From: Aplectana chamaeleonis | Taxonomy: Eukaryota > Nematoda > Chromadorea > Rhabditida > Cosmocercidae | NCBI GenBank assembly: GCA_029168955.1 | Contig: JAPDOI010001571.1 | Location: 1-64,000 of the forward strand | Direction: 5' to 3' | Length of the DNA stretch: 64,000 nt | Shown: one piece after another, positions 54,305 through 64,000 of the stretch | How positions within the stretch are numbered: the stretch's first letter is position 1 | How the letters are laid out: the number at the start of each line of letters is the position of its first letter | Position numbers and translations under genes: made by a program | The notes under the pieces: generated by a model | Databases searched by the model: none | Told to the model about the DNA's origin: nothing | What the model saw: only the letters and a program-made list of their open reading frames with translations

Positions 54305-54741
54305 CTCATCGACACTTGTCTACGCGTGCGATGCGAGCACGCGTCGTTTGGAGGACAAGCCGTCTTGACCGCCTGTTGAATACGGAGTAGTTATAAAAAC
54401 TGCAAGTAGTATTGTCAGTGTCTACCGAGTAGGAAGCCGAGCTCAGCAATCGAGCAAGGAATCATTCGATTGATAGCCATCCTCTTTTCGTTAGCCCCAA
54501 TCCAGCGATTGACGATGAGCAACACGCTAAGCTACTCTATAGTCGTTAGCACCATTAGCTCGCTCCTCAACACCAAGCAGCACGTGATAGTCGCAACTGA
54601 CAAACAACCTAGATTACAGTGAAAACGTTCTTTCATCTCTTGTTCTATAGCAGACACAGTTGGAATGATTTCGTCCAGCATTGGGCCACACAAACACTCA
54701 ACGCGGGACACACTTGAAAGGACGTTCTCCGCTGCTTCGCT
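54305..54741. other. upstream region of paralogue 2; opposite-strand frame
   Basis: A cysteine-containing minus frame (54768-54532) reads RVECLCGPMLDEIIPTVSAI and HCNLGCLSVATITCC. It looks protein-like but overlaps the plus-strand signal exon, and I see no splice support. No TATA-like or other promoter element is convincing. Confidence 0.3.
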
Positions 54742-55367
54742 ATGATACTCCTGACGGTTAGCGGTCATTCTAACGGAAAAATATTATCGCTAGCATTTTT
54801 CATTCTCAGGCTTTATGCTTTGTTGTTCACGCGTCTGATAATCGTTCTAAGATTGCATTTCAAATGCCATCTCCGCTCACTCCAGGTATGTTTGTTTCTT
54901 TGAGGCCTTTTTCTCAGAAAAATCCGATCTAATTTGAATAATTCGTGGAAGAATACTAAACCCGTCTACCTGACGCCATGTAGTTGACGACGCAACAACA
55001 ATTTGCCTCCCAATTTTTTCAGATTCCTTCACATCCGTTACCAAAGTTGTTACCTAATTTTTTTCGAGTGGTACCAACAATGATTTGATTATTAAGCAGA
55101 CTTGATTGAAGTAATTCGTGTTTGCTTTTCAGTGTAGGAGGTTTTCAGTTCCTGACGAGTCGCGGTTGTCTGCCAATCAAGAAGCCACCTTGAAAAGGTT
55201 CGCTGAGAAGGACCTCAAACCACACCTAGAAACCATGAAAGATCCTGCAAAATGCATGTGTGGAATGGTAAGTACATTCAGAACTTGCCACCTTTCCATG
55301 CAGACGGATTATTAATCGTATGAACATCACAAACCATTCTCAGGAACTCTTCCAATGTCAACAGTAG
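54742..55367 (+). CDS. small secreted protein, paralogue 2 (four exons)
   Basis: Modelled exons 54742-54756, 54810-54885, 55149-55267, 55344-55367 give 77 residues. Exons 1-2 encode MILLT and ALCFVVHA, a short signal peptide, then SDNRSKIAFQMPSPLTP. Exon 3 encodes VPDESRLSANQEATLKRF, AEKDLKPHLETMKDPAKCMC; exon 4 adds ELFQCQQ and TAG. Intron phases 0 and 1 match paralogue 1 at 15.8 kb. Donors are GTTAGC (weak), GTATGT and GTAAGT; acceptors TTCTCAG, GTTTTCAG and TTCTCAG. A stronger upstream acceptor for exon 3 (GCTTTTCAG at 55132) would give an immediate TAG. The N-terminal exon is the least certain; a longer first exon may lie upstream. Secretion is inferred; the family is not recognised. Confidence 0.5.
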
Positions 55368-55369
55368 AT

Positions 55370-55796
55370 AGGTGTGTACTCGTGCGACCCAGTCATAACA
55401 GGTACTATTTGAAGATAACTGTAAACACGCTGGTTGTCTGCCACAAAACTAGGAGTCGCAGCAATGCAATTACAGTAAAAATCCGCTGATTGGGGTTAGA
55501 TTTCTTGTGTGCCATTGCACACTCGCTCTGCTGGCACGTGACGCATCGATTTCGTACACGCATCCACACCCACCTCTCATAAGTTGATCATATGGGTTTT
55601 TTTCTTGATCTTGCATGGTTTTTCTTGTTTCTCACGTCTTTTTTAACAGTTTTTGAACTTTAAAAGGATTAAATTTCAAAATTAGCGGGAATCGTCGGCA
55701 ACGGAAATTCTTGGTATTTTTCATGTCACCGTGTGGCCTGATTAGAAGTAGTTTTTTTTTTGCTTCTTAGTAACTACTCGCCTTCCCGGCAAGGTC
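55370..55796. other. 3' flank of paralogue 2
   Basis: No AATAAA close to the stop. Otherwise nothing recognised up to the family G MITE. Confidence 0.35.
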
Positions 55797-56285
55797 TTTA
55801 AAGGCACAGGACACCCAGAAAATAATTTTTTAGGTTCTATCCTTATTTTGGAGGGGGTCACACTCCGATCACAATGGTATTTCTTAAATCGTCCAAGACA
55901 TCCTACGAACGGAAATATGGTTCCTTGGAAATGTTTTTTGAAGGCAAAACTTTAGTGGACGAGTTCTCTCAGGCCTGTATTTCTCTCCATTCGTAATCGT
56001 TGCGCGAGAGCGAGCCAGGATAAGGAGACAGCCCGAAAATAGAATGAAGAACGACGACTTGTTGGAATTCATCCATCCATCTAGCCGCTCTTGAGATCGA
56101 AAATCAGTAAGGGGGCCGGGCCTGTGGTGGTGGCTGGAGGGGGTCGGACCCGTGGTGGTCGCTTATATCTCGCTTATTTGGAGAAATTGGGATCTCGCAT
56201 TTGGCACGTGTTATACAGGAGGGGTCTTCTACACAATCACGCGAAAATCTCAAAATTCATATCTGAGGGTGTACTGTGCCTTTAA
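55797..56285. mobile_element. MITE family G, copy 3
   Basis: Left TTTAAAGGCACAGGACACCC, right GAGGGTGTACTGTGCCTTTAA. ATCCATCTAGCCGCTCTTG is the second empty site for the Harbinger-like insertion of copy 1. The best preserved full-length family G copy. Confidence 0.85.
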
Positions 56286-58400
56286 TGATCGTGAACGTTG
56301 TCAGAATTTTTTGATGTTGAGACTGGCTCTATTCTTCAAGGAAATCTCCTAGATATATGGGTCTTTTTCAATTTTTTAAACAAAATTTCTCTCGTGATGT
56401 TCCTTTTTGTTGTTATACTTCCACCAAACACAGGTTCCAGTTGAGTGACACCACAAAAATTCACTGATACGTGGCGGAACCTGTTGGTTGTCAACGCTTC
56501 GCACAGTTCGTCAGCAAAGGGGACTTATATAACAATTATTGCATTGAAAGATCAAAAACTCGAAAAATATGAAAAATAAGAGAAACTTAGAAAATGTTTT
56601 AAAAAACCACATGATCAGCTGATGAGGGTGGGCGAGGCAGCTCGCGCGAAAGCCATATCGTCAATCTCTGGATGGGGGGGGGGAAGCCCTGCCGTCGCTG
56701 GGCGGGAAAGGTTGCGCGCGGGGAACGGCTTCCTACTTCAGAGACCCTGACGATACGTCGAGTGCCCGCAGCGCCAGTCCGCATCGGCACACACCCTAAA
56801 TTTAACCCCAAGCCTGAGGATATATCACCTGCCAAATTCCCATTACCGTCTAACGCTTCTCGACGGATCAGCGACGCTTGCGATGCCCCACTATACAATG
56901 TACATCGTTGTGTATGCCCTGGCACTGCCTTTGGCGGAACAAAAAATCAATTTCACACAAAGAAATACATGATTGAACTTTACCAATTCATCGAATGCCA
57001 CGGTCGATTTTCTAAATTCAAAAATGTGCAACGTACATGACTTGGCCTCACAGCGGTTTACATGATGTGAGAATACTTTTTCTCTGTGCGGACATTACGA
57101 TTCGAAAGAGAGCATGTGCTAATAGAGGGAAAATCATTGACGCTATAAATGGATTGCGATAGCGGAGCTTCAAAACATGGGCTGACTGACATCCCATAAG
57201 GAACGGAAACAATTCAGACAATCTGCTGGGGAGCACGTGCTCCTATTGTGTTCTAAAATACAGCACGATCCACGACAAGTAAAACGTTCAATGCGTGCAT
57301 GATGCTCATTGAAATAAATGACAGAGAGGTTTCTAAAAAAAGAAAGCATACGACGCACTCTAGAGGCTGGACGCAGATGTCGGCAGCGTCGCCGGTTCAA
57401 CTACCCAAATTTGAGGTATTTGGCCCGCGTAACCTCTGGCGGTCGGGGATTATGCTAGGAGAGCTGACCGCGTCGCATGTCGGTATGCTGGCTCCGTTGC
57501 GTGTCTGCGTGCTGCTTTGATAGCGCTAGACTACTTCGCAGCGCGTGCTTCCGCAATGAATTTCGCAGCACTTAATTTTACGCTAGAGCCTTTCGATAGG
57601 TATGATCACTCGCGTTGACTTTAAAGTTGATTTCGAAGGAGTTCTACAAAAATCCTGGCGTTGAGGGTTATCCAGTGGTATAGCAATTGTCGGAGTTATG
57701 TTGAGAATTATCAACGTTTAGCAATCGGCCTGGGAGATGGGGCACAACCGTTTCCGTCTGTGTTTCTCTATGTCTACCGTATATAGAGAGATGGTCGATT
57801 CCAAAACTCCCATGGTTCTCAACGAAACCCTGACATTGGCTATACCGCTGGATAGCCCTCAACGCCAGTATCAGGAATATCTCCATAGTTTCGCCCAAGT
57901 TGACACCGGAGCGCGTTATACGAAAAAGCCGGAAAAGACGCGAAAACTAAACCTGGTTCGCTTTCTGGACAAATCGTACAAGCGGTAGTGTAATTGTATC
58001 ATATTTCATCAGTGTAATATACATAAGAGTTAACTAACTCACTCAAAAGTTTTTGTTAGATTGAGCTCATGTTGTGCAGCTACCACTTTACACATGACGC
58101 TTCAAAGTCTCTGCTCTTGGCATACCATAGGCACATTCTAAGTTACGAAAGAGTAGGTTACTTGCAATATAGGGGTGTGTACACAAGTCTGTACGTACTG
58201 CTCGTTGGTTCTCTTGCTTCTACTAGACCCAGCAGACGTTTGAATATACAGAACGAACGTTGAAGCAATAAACTATTTCTACTATATCGTGAAAGAATCC
58301 CATACATTGCATAAAGGTGCTGCAGTCCGGTAGACTATGGCCTTTGGTCCATAACACCTTAGAATCCGTACCTAAGGAGTCATGGACTCTTTGTCCACAA
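56286..58400. other. intergenic; possible RTE 5' flank at the distal end
   Basis: A G-run lies at 56675. Frames at 56672-57040 (plus, 122 codons) and 57737-57988 (plus, 83 codons, basic C-terminus) are unrecognised. The last several hundred bases precede the RTE endonuclease start and may be its untranslated leader. Confidence 0.3.
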
Positions 58401-58406
58401 GCCATA

Positions 58407-58516
58407 ATTTCGACACCCTGAACTGTCGATCGCTGTCTAGTGATATCTAACAAACTGCGCTATCCAGATTTCTGCACTATTCCCATGCACCGTTTGCTGC
58501 TTTGCAGGAAACTCAC
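58407..58516 (+). pseudogene. RTE endonuclease relic, piece 1 (N-terminus)
   Basis: Translated plus strand reads FDTLNCRSLSSDI, a stop, then QTALSRFLHYSHAPFAALQE, TH. This is the start of an apurinic-like endonuclease of RTE elements: the LNCRTL block, the SRLLRYL-x-VPF helix and the ALQET motif containing the catalytic glutamate. Homology breaks immediately after QETH at a family C MITE. Piece 2 at 60576 continues at the next expected residues. Confidence 0.8.
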
Positions 58517-58858
58517 CAAGGCAGTGTTCACGATGATTTTCGTCCCAGGGTTTTTCACATAAAACATGAGTTGGCCTCCAAGTGTTACCAAAATTACGAT
58601 GAAACGGCGAGAAACGCATCAAAACGTAGTATTTCAGTGACATTATTCTATAACATGGACTAGTTGTCCGGTTGGATGAACATTTTCATGGTGGTTGTCA
58701 CCGGTGGAAAATTGGGTCAATCGAAAGTAGAAGAATATTTTATGCAAAGCAGGATTAGTTAGGGCCCCAAGGATAGAACGGAGCTATAGAGAGTAGAGAA
58801 TTGCCTAGGAGGGGTCCACAAACGATTTCATTGTCACAACAAACACTTCCTGTGATAC

Positions 58859-59415
58859 TTAAAGGCTGTGGTCACGATGAAAAACGTTATAGAAAAAACT
58901 ACAAAAATCAGCTTAGATCAAAAACAGTCGAAAAAACTATGAAGGTAGAGCGGTGAAAAACGGGCTAGAATTAGAGTTTCTAGGGCCCAAAGAAGCTGTT
59001 TCGTGCACACGTGCACAGCGATGACGAAAAAGATCGCCGTCTCATGCCGAGCAGTCAAAAATCATCGACATTCAGAGGACGAAATAAATGCAAATTTAAC
59101 GAATAAAAACAGTTGAACAATGAAAGCATTATTCAGTCAATGTTTTTGACAAGATGTGTACATAAATCCAAAGCTTCATTGATTGAAATTCAATTTCAAG
59201 CCAGCTGATGTTCTTGATATAAGAGGTCACCGATGCCGATGATGTGGATTGGGCTCGTCCACCATCAAAAGACAAGAAAGTTCAGGCTTCAAATTTGGTC
59301 CCAAAACAGTGGTTTTTTCGCGATTTTTTCTTATAGGTCCTACTTCTCGAGACCCACAAAAGGGTTTAGAGAAAAAAAGACCATAGCATATTTTATCGCG
59401 ACCACTGCCTTTAAA
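58859..59415. mobile_element. MITE family B, copy 3 (reverse)
   Basis: Left TTAAAGGCTGTGGTCACGAT, right TCGCGACCACTGCCTTTAAA. Reverse orientation of 1444-2035, including GGTGAAAAACGGGCTAGAAT and TGGGCTCGTCCACCATC. Confidence 0.85.
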
Positions 59416-59900
59416 GGCACAGTCCAAGCTCAGGGACGAAATCCGAGATTTCCACATAATTGTGAAGTAGACCCACCCCGCGTACCACTTACCAAGTGCA
59501 AGCTCTCAGTTCCTCCGAATAAGGGAGATATGGGAGGAAGCCACCCTGGGGCGCCCTCCTCGGGAAGCCACTTTGGCCCGCCGCTTTTACGATCATTCGA
59601 GCTCACCAGTGGCGAGATGAACGATGCTTACCGACCAAAAGCCCTGTTCTTCCCTTCTTTCTCAGCCTCTCTCTTTCAGGCCAGCTCGCATACAGCGGTT
59701 GCAAATGGCGAAAGTTACAAGCCTCGGACAACTCGTCCACCATTTTTCGGCAGCTCAATTTTTGAGGGGGCATAACTTCGTTCCCAGGGGGTCTCGAGAG
59801 AAATCATTGGAATCAGCGTGGAACCGTTCTCAAAATAGACAGAAAAAACAGAAAACCGATTCCGAGATTGGCACTTTAGGCACTCCGAGAAGGCACTTTA
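59410..59900. mobile_element. MITE family E, copy 2
   Basis: Left TTTAAAGGCACAGTCCAAGC, right end degenerate (GGCACTTTAAAGG with a duplicated GGCACT). Interior matches 215-650. Confidence 0.75.
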
Positions 59901-60305
59901 AAGGCAGCGTCCGCGCAGAAAACCACATTTGGGTTTTTCTTCTCCATCAAATGTTTGAACCATATGGACACAGTTGGCCAAGCTTAGGACCTCAGTGCTG
60001 CGTATTCATAATGCTATAGCCTCTTCAAAATCGCTCCGTGGTCTGAAAAGGTGTTTTCCTGGTCTATCATCTAAGACGAGGAACAGAAGCGCCACGACGG
60101 GTTCCGGCAGGCCGCGGAAATCAAAAAATTTCATATTTTTTATTTCGAGAAATCTTTGCGTTCAAACGTTCTTATTTCTGGAGAATTTTTAATTAACAAC
60201 GAAAAGGCTAAAAGAAGCAATCAACCTGAGAAGTTACGGAGGCTAAACCCTTTCAGACGTCCAGCATTGCCGCCGACATTTGTGTATTACACACAACACG
60301 CCGGA
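59896..60305. mobile_element. MITE family H, copy 2 (right end lost)
   Basis: Left TTTAAAGGCAGCGTCCGCGCAG. Shares GAGGAACAGAAGCGCCACGA and GGAGGCTAAACCCTTTCAG-like blocks with copy 1; homology stops near 60270-60305 before the expected right terminus. 60306-60430 is unassigned. Confidence 0.75.
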
Positions 60306-60575
60306 CAGACGTGGAAAAAAGGAAGCTGAACGCTTCGGGATTTTCAATCGAAATTTTCCCCGAAAGTTGAGTGTTTTGGGTGGCCTTTTTGCGATATATT
60401 ACAACCTGGTAGGCCTACCTGTCCAAAATAGTGAAAAACTTGAACAGGATTTCATGTACTTCTGGTGTGTTTTTCTCAATTTCTACGTCATTTTAGTTCT
60501 ACCCGGGGGCCACCTGATTAATATAGCGAATAATCTCAAAATTGAAGATTATCGTGAACACTGCCTCTAAAAGTA

Positions 60576-60770
60576 GACCCGTTATCAACGTCGGGGATTA
60601 GACATGTGGCAACGCTGATTATAGGAGAGTGAGAGGCTGTACAATAGCTGCAAGAAAGGACTTCAACGGTATGGTCAAGGAGTTTGGATCAACGTCGTGT
60701 CTGAATGCACTCGTACGACAGCGGAATCACAAAAGATTCCATCTATGGATAGTGAGCGCCCATGCATCAA
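60576..60770 (+). pseudogene. RTE endonuclease relic, piece 2
   Basis: The plus frame reads RPVINVGD, a stop, then TCGNADYRRVRGCTIAARKD, FNGMVKEFGSTSCLNALVRQ and LWIVSAHAST. This matches the RTE endonuclease segment after QET, where the family has R-PVI, a GDAD-x-x-x-VGGCAIAVR block, EFGSTSSRCAFVRLRD and LWIVSAHAPT. One stop and several replacements mark decay. Directly preceded by the right end of family C copy 4, and broken after SAHAST. Confidence 0.85.
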
Positions 60771-60810
60771 CTACTCTGAGAAAATCTGTGGTGACGGCAC
60801 CGCAACGCGG

Positions 60811-60841
60811 CCGTGTAGGTGCCCTATAGGCACCTACACGG
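60811..60841. repeat. perfect 13-base stem hairpin
   Basis: CCGTGTAGGTGCC pairs with GGCACCTACACGG around CTATA. It lies at the start of the 2.8 kb that separates RTE pieces 2 and 3 and may be part of an inserted element end. Confidence 0.7.
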
Positions 60842-61420
60842 CGTCATTGCACTGGCTTTACTACAATTTGCCCTGCCTGCACGCCGATAGCGGAGTAGGC
60901 TCCGCAATCGCACCTCGCTGAAGAGCCGATTACCGCATCGGCCGAGCTTTGACGCCGCTTAGGTTTTTTTCTCAAGACACCTATACGACATCACTGTGAA
61001 GCCTCCGAGGTGAGTCGAATGTAATTGCCCTCACCATAATAAGGGATTTCGAAGAGTTTAAGGTAGCAGGGTTCCTCAGCTTCATTGTAGTCGATGATGA
61101 TAGATAAAGGTGTTGTGCGACAGAGAAATATTGATTATTCTCTTTATCCGCAATGTTTCGGGTTATCAACCTTCATCTGGCAACTATTATAGCACCACAG
61201 CACTATATCGAATATTGCTAAGCAGCACACCGATACAGCTGATGATACAGCTTTCCAGCTTTCGCCAGTCACCCATTTCACATGTTTTCTTCGGAATCCC
61301 TTGCTTTGGAATGGCAGTCGAACAATTTGTTCCTTTATGTATTTCAGATTTCAAATGCGGAATTCGACAAACTGTAATTCAAATAAAATTCCATGCTAAT
61401 CAAACACAGATTGCATACAT

Positions 61421-62068
61421 CTAGCTTTCATACTTGAATGTAGGAATCTCAATGAAAACCTCACCCAGTTCCATTCCATCGGACAGCAAACTAGCGTAAG
61501 TAATCTTCATGACAGTTGCTTCGAAAAATAAACGGAATCTTACGAGAACCATTAACGCTGTGCGTATGACTACAAACTTTGACAGTGATGGTTTTCGCTG
61601 CTCCGTCCACTTCGAATCTTTGAATCGTTTTGTTTCAAAACTACTCAGCATTTAGAGAAGAGTCCGTCATTTAAGGGCGCGATGCCAGAATGAAGTGCAA
61701 TAGCGGTGATATCGTTTCCGTTTCGGGCACAAAAAGACCTTTTATGCTTCTTTTGCAACACTCTGTTCAGAGTAGACCATTCGTTGATCCCGAGAGACAT
61801 CTGAAATCAGCATCGAGAGCCCTTTTCAGGAGAACATTGCTTACTCTGGAACAATGTATTTAGTAAAAGCTAGCCTCAACACAATCAACATGAGAAACGC
61901 ACTTCCAAACTTGAAGCAGTGATGAGTGAATGTGTCCATCGTCACGCCAATAAGCCTTGTTTGAGAGTAAGCCATGTGCCATTTTAGAAAAAAGCACCCG
62001 ATGTTAATTCCGAAAAAGTCTTTATATTCCCCAGCGAAGACCGAGAACGTAATAAAATGGGGTTCCAA
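61421..62068 (-). CDS. possible fragment of a host gene, uncertain model
   Basis: The minus frame 62068-61841 reads EPHFITFSVFAGEYKDFFGI, KWHMAYSQTRLIGVTMDTFT, then a hydrophobic FGSAFLMLIVLRLAFTKYIV that could be a membrane segment, followed by a GTAAGC donor. After 44 bases a TGATTTCAG acceptor opens a frame INEWSTLNRVLQKKHKRSFC, ARNGNDITAIALHSGIAPLN. The phases do not match, so either the gene is broken or the model is wrong. A further coding-like frame is at 61651-61421. Family not recognised. Confidence 0.25.
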
Positions 62069-62182
62069 GTAATTCTAGCAGTCGATCATTCGAAAAAGTA
62101 CGGCTTTTGAAACAAACAAGAATGAGAACAAAGTCTTTAACTCGAATGAAGTAAATTTTTTGTGAGAGATCGTCAAGTACAA

Positions 62183-62352
62183 TACTGGTCATAATTTTTG
62201 CGTTTTCGGCAGAAAAAAAACGCGAAAAGCGCTTTTTTATCCTGATTCCATATATCTCTTTAGATTCACAAATGGACCATCTTTAACAGAGATATGATAA
62301 AAGGGCGAAAATAAATTTTTTTTTGCCGAAAACGCAAAAATTGTGACCAGTA
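62183..62352. mobile_element. mariner/Tc1-like MITE with TA borders
   Basis: Left TACTGGTCATAATTTTTGCG and right CGCAAAAATTGTGACCAGTA are inverted and continue into TTTTCGGCAGAAAAAAAA / TTTTTTTTTGCCGAAAA. The body is 62185-62350 with TA on both sides. TA targets are typical of Tc1/mariner elements. No coding capacity. Confidence 0.8.
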
Positions 62353-62389
62353 CATACTGTACATTGTGTATTAGACTTGGGATCGGACC

Positions 62390-62830
62390 GAATAATTCAT
62401 TGAACAATAATCACATCATTCGTTTTATACTCGAATATTCGAAAATTCGATTCATCTGGGAACTAAAATTGTCGGATTTTTCGAGAATTTTATCAATTTG
62501 GGAAATCCAAAAAACCGCTTTCTTAAGGATTCATTTAGAACATTTATGTGTTCGGTTTTCCGACTATTTCGATAATTGTAAAAAACTTTTAAAAAACCTC
62601 GAGTATTCGCTCATTCCGGGTCACGAGCTTCAAATATTCTGGCATCGAAAAGAAATAAGCAGATTTATCTATGAAATATTTTAAAAGTCTATCGATTCGG
62701 CCACGTATGTACTTTTCCGAATATTAAGACCAAACGGATAGGGTAAGGTTTTCAGATTAGTTCACTCATTCGGAAATTTCGAAAAGTTTTTATCTGAGAT
62801 TCTCATTCAATCGGGTAATTCAGAAAGAGA
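62390..62830. repeat. degenerate TATTCGAA-type repeat
   Basis: Scattered ATACTCGAATATTCGAAAAT, TTCACTCATTCGGAAATTTC and similar words like those in the 39.5 and 45.2 kb minisatellites, but without a clear period. Likely an eroded third array. Confidence 0.5.
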
Positions 62831-63290
62831 ATTGAATCAAACTCCCTCCTTCAAAAATTTCAAAAAAAAAAATTTTTTTTTGAAAATTCAGTCATCAGAA
62901 ACTTTCCGAGAGTTGCCATTTTAATTATAAATTTTTCGAGAACAATATGCAATCGTTTTCTGAAAATGCCATGAACTTTCGTTTATTTGAAAATTAGTAA
63001 CGAATGACCATGTCCACTCGGCCCCCTATCTAAGGGGTGAATTCCGAGATTCAGGTAGACTCCGAAAAACAACAGAAAATTTAGGAAATGTAACAAATGT
63101 AAATGTAAAAAATGGAATTGTTTCTTATATCGTGGTTGCTGCAATTTGAAACAGAAATTTCGAAGAATACAAGGATCGTAATACTCGAAGAATACAAGAA
63201 GCGTAATACGCGGAGACGCACCGGAATAGAAATCGGCGAGTCTAGTTGGAACTTCGATCGATACTGCAGTATGACGTATTTGGGCCAATT
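62831..63290. other. intergenic, A/T tracts
   Basis: A poly(A)-poly(T) inverted tract at 62865-62883. Nothing else recognised. Confidence 0.35.
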
Positions 63291-63299
63291 CGGAGGTGT

Positions 63300-63544
63300 G
63301 TAGAACGCGGAGCCGATGGGAAACTGAAAGCCTGCAAACTCATCGCGGTGCCGACGCGGTTTTGCCGAGAAGCCGTGTTGTCGACGCTACCTCGTCATCC
63401 GATCGCGGAGCCGACATAAGGCTATCGCGGGGCCACTGCGTCACACACCATTTTTCCACGATTGCGGAGTCGCCAATCAACTGCCGATACCCCATCGCGA
63501 TACCAGCGAGAATCTTGGGGCTATCGCGAAACCAGCGGTACCAG
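63300..63544. repeat. ATCGCGG-rich degenerate repeat
   Basis: Repeated ATCGCGGAGCC, ATCGCGGGGCC, ATCGCGATACC, ATCGCGAAACC words at about 30-40 base spacing, ending at the RTE piece 3 boundary. CGATAGCGGAGTAGG at 60889 in the opposite end of the interval is similar, so both may belong to one insert. Confidence 0.45.
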
Positions 63545-63735
63545 TTTTCTCAGAGTAAAAGCGCCGAGGGCAATCCGAAGAATGCGTATTATGAGGAACT
63601 CGATTCGTTGCTATCCAGGATACCTTGTCAGCGTGCGGATGTCGTGGTTACTGACGCAAATGCAAAAATGGGACTTGATCAGGAATCCGAAGTCCTCGAT
63701 GAATAGTTCCTCCCCGTCGATAAGAACACATGAAC
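63545..63735 (+). pseudogene. RTE endonuclease relic, piece 3
   Basis: The plus frame reads AEGNPKNAYYEELDSLLSRI, PCQRADVVVTDANAKMGLDQ, ESEVLDE, a stop in place of tryptophan, then FLPVDKNT. It matches the RTE endonuclease segment with AFYDELNALMSKIPSQ, the DANAKMG catalytic-site motif and SDVLGKWYYP. It picks up within a few residues of where piece 2 ends (SAHAST). Downstream to 64000 the homology fades. Confidence 0.85.
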
Positions 63736-64000
63736 ACTCAGATTACAGGAATGATCAAGTCAAGGAAGCGTGCTTAGGATGTCAGCCGGTACCTCACTCC
63801 TCCAAGGCAGTCATAAGCTCCTACTCTCCTCGGGGCTCGCCACGGGTCATGGAGAGCTCGGCGACAAAAACTCGGCGTAAACAATGGCCAGCAGTACATA
63901 CACTGCGACGCATAAGTATAGCAACACCTGTGAATTAGGCGTATCGTATGCTGGATCGAGGTTTCGAATATTGGGCAGAGTTTCTATGTTTTATACTACG
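63736..64000. other. continuing RTE-like sequence, too decayed to assign
   Basis: Frames remain partly open (a plus frame runs to 63938) but I cannot match individual motifs. The region may continue the RTE copy beyond the window. Confidence 0.3.

Larger units (their letters stand above)
58517..60571. mobile_element. MITE family C, copy 4 (reverse), split by families B, E and H
   Basis: Starts CAAGGCAGTGTTCACGATGA, runs to TCCTGTGATACTTAA (58862), and resumes from about 60430 (CAGGATTTCATGTACTTCTG, GGGGGCCACCTGATTA) to the right end CACTGCCTCTAA. The intervening 1.57 kb is families B, E and H in a row. The break is at the TTAA in the block homologous to 23485-23515. Confidence 0.85.

Noticed and set aside
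59233..59775. 180-codon plus frame as a gene
   Set aside because: It crosses the junction of MITE families B and E and corresponds to no conserved frame in their other copies.

Overview
The window looks like repeat-dense intergenic DNA from a parasitic nematode, most likely a strongylid such as a hookworm; this assignment is inference. It rests on three signs. Decayed RTE-type retrotransposon reading frames have the endonuclease motif order I associate with hookworm RTEs. CR1-like LINE fragments are present. The two best host gene models have very short introns (53 to 183 bases) with GTAAGT/TTTCAG-type borders. There are no operons, ribosome binding sites, rRNA genes or CRISPR arrays, and almost every ATG-initiated open frame here is incidental.

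The dominant feature is a superfamily of short non-autonomous elements whose ends read TTTAAAGGC...GCCTTTAAA. At least ten families (called A to J here) are recognised by matching copies within the window. Two filled-versus-empty site comparisons indicate a four-base TTAA/TCAA target. The elements abut end to end sharing one TTTAAA (D-F-A-B-C from 29.3 to 31.7 kb; G-C-F from 22.9 to 24.6 kb) and nest in each other (35.8 to 38.0 kb and 58.5 to 60.6 kb).

A second theme is foldback DNA. Large inverted repeats lie at 4.8-5.3, 10.9-11.6, 21.0-22.3, 40.5-42.1, 45.9-50.6 and 52.7-53.5 kb. In three of them the arms are themselves tandem repeats, as in Drosophila FB elements. The 45.9-50.6 kb structure has two inverted arrays of a 21-base unit (42-base dimers) around a nearly 300-base-arm palindrome, and a small third array of the same unit sits at 26.1 kb. 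Other inserts with recognisable borders are a 2.1 kb hAT-like element with a perfect 8-base target duplication (52.18-54.30 kb), a Harbinger-like MITE with TAA duplication (23.07-23.21 kb), a mariner-like MITE with TA borders (62.19-62.35 kb) and a small palindromic MITE (10.73-10.89 kb).

Retrotransposon relics: an RTE endonuclease in three collinear pieces over 5.3 kb (58.41-58.51, 60.58-60.77, 63.55-63.73 kb), an RTE linker/RT fragment (33.4-34.1 kb, minus), a CR1-like ORF1 (27.95-28.55 kb, plus) and two CR1-like RT C-termini (34.36-34.60 and 51.65-52.10 kb, minus).

Probable host genes are few and small. Two paralogous short secreted-protein genes, at 15.8-16.1 kb and 54.7-55.4 kb, share intron phases, a signal peptide ending VHA-SD and an alignable C-terminal region; I do not recognise the family. 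A two-exon gene end on the minus strand at 50.8-51.4 kb is plausible. A few coding-like terminal exons (13.1, 42.7, 47.8 and 61.4-62.1 kb) are weak candidates.
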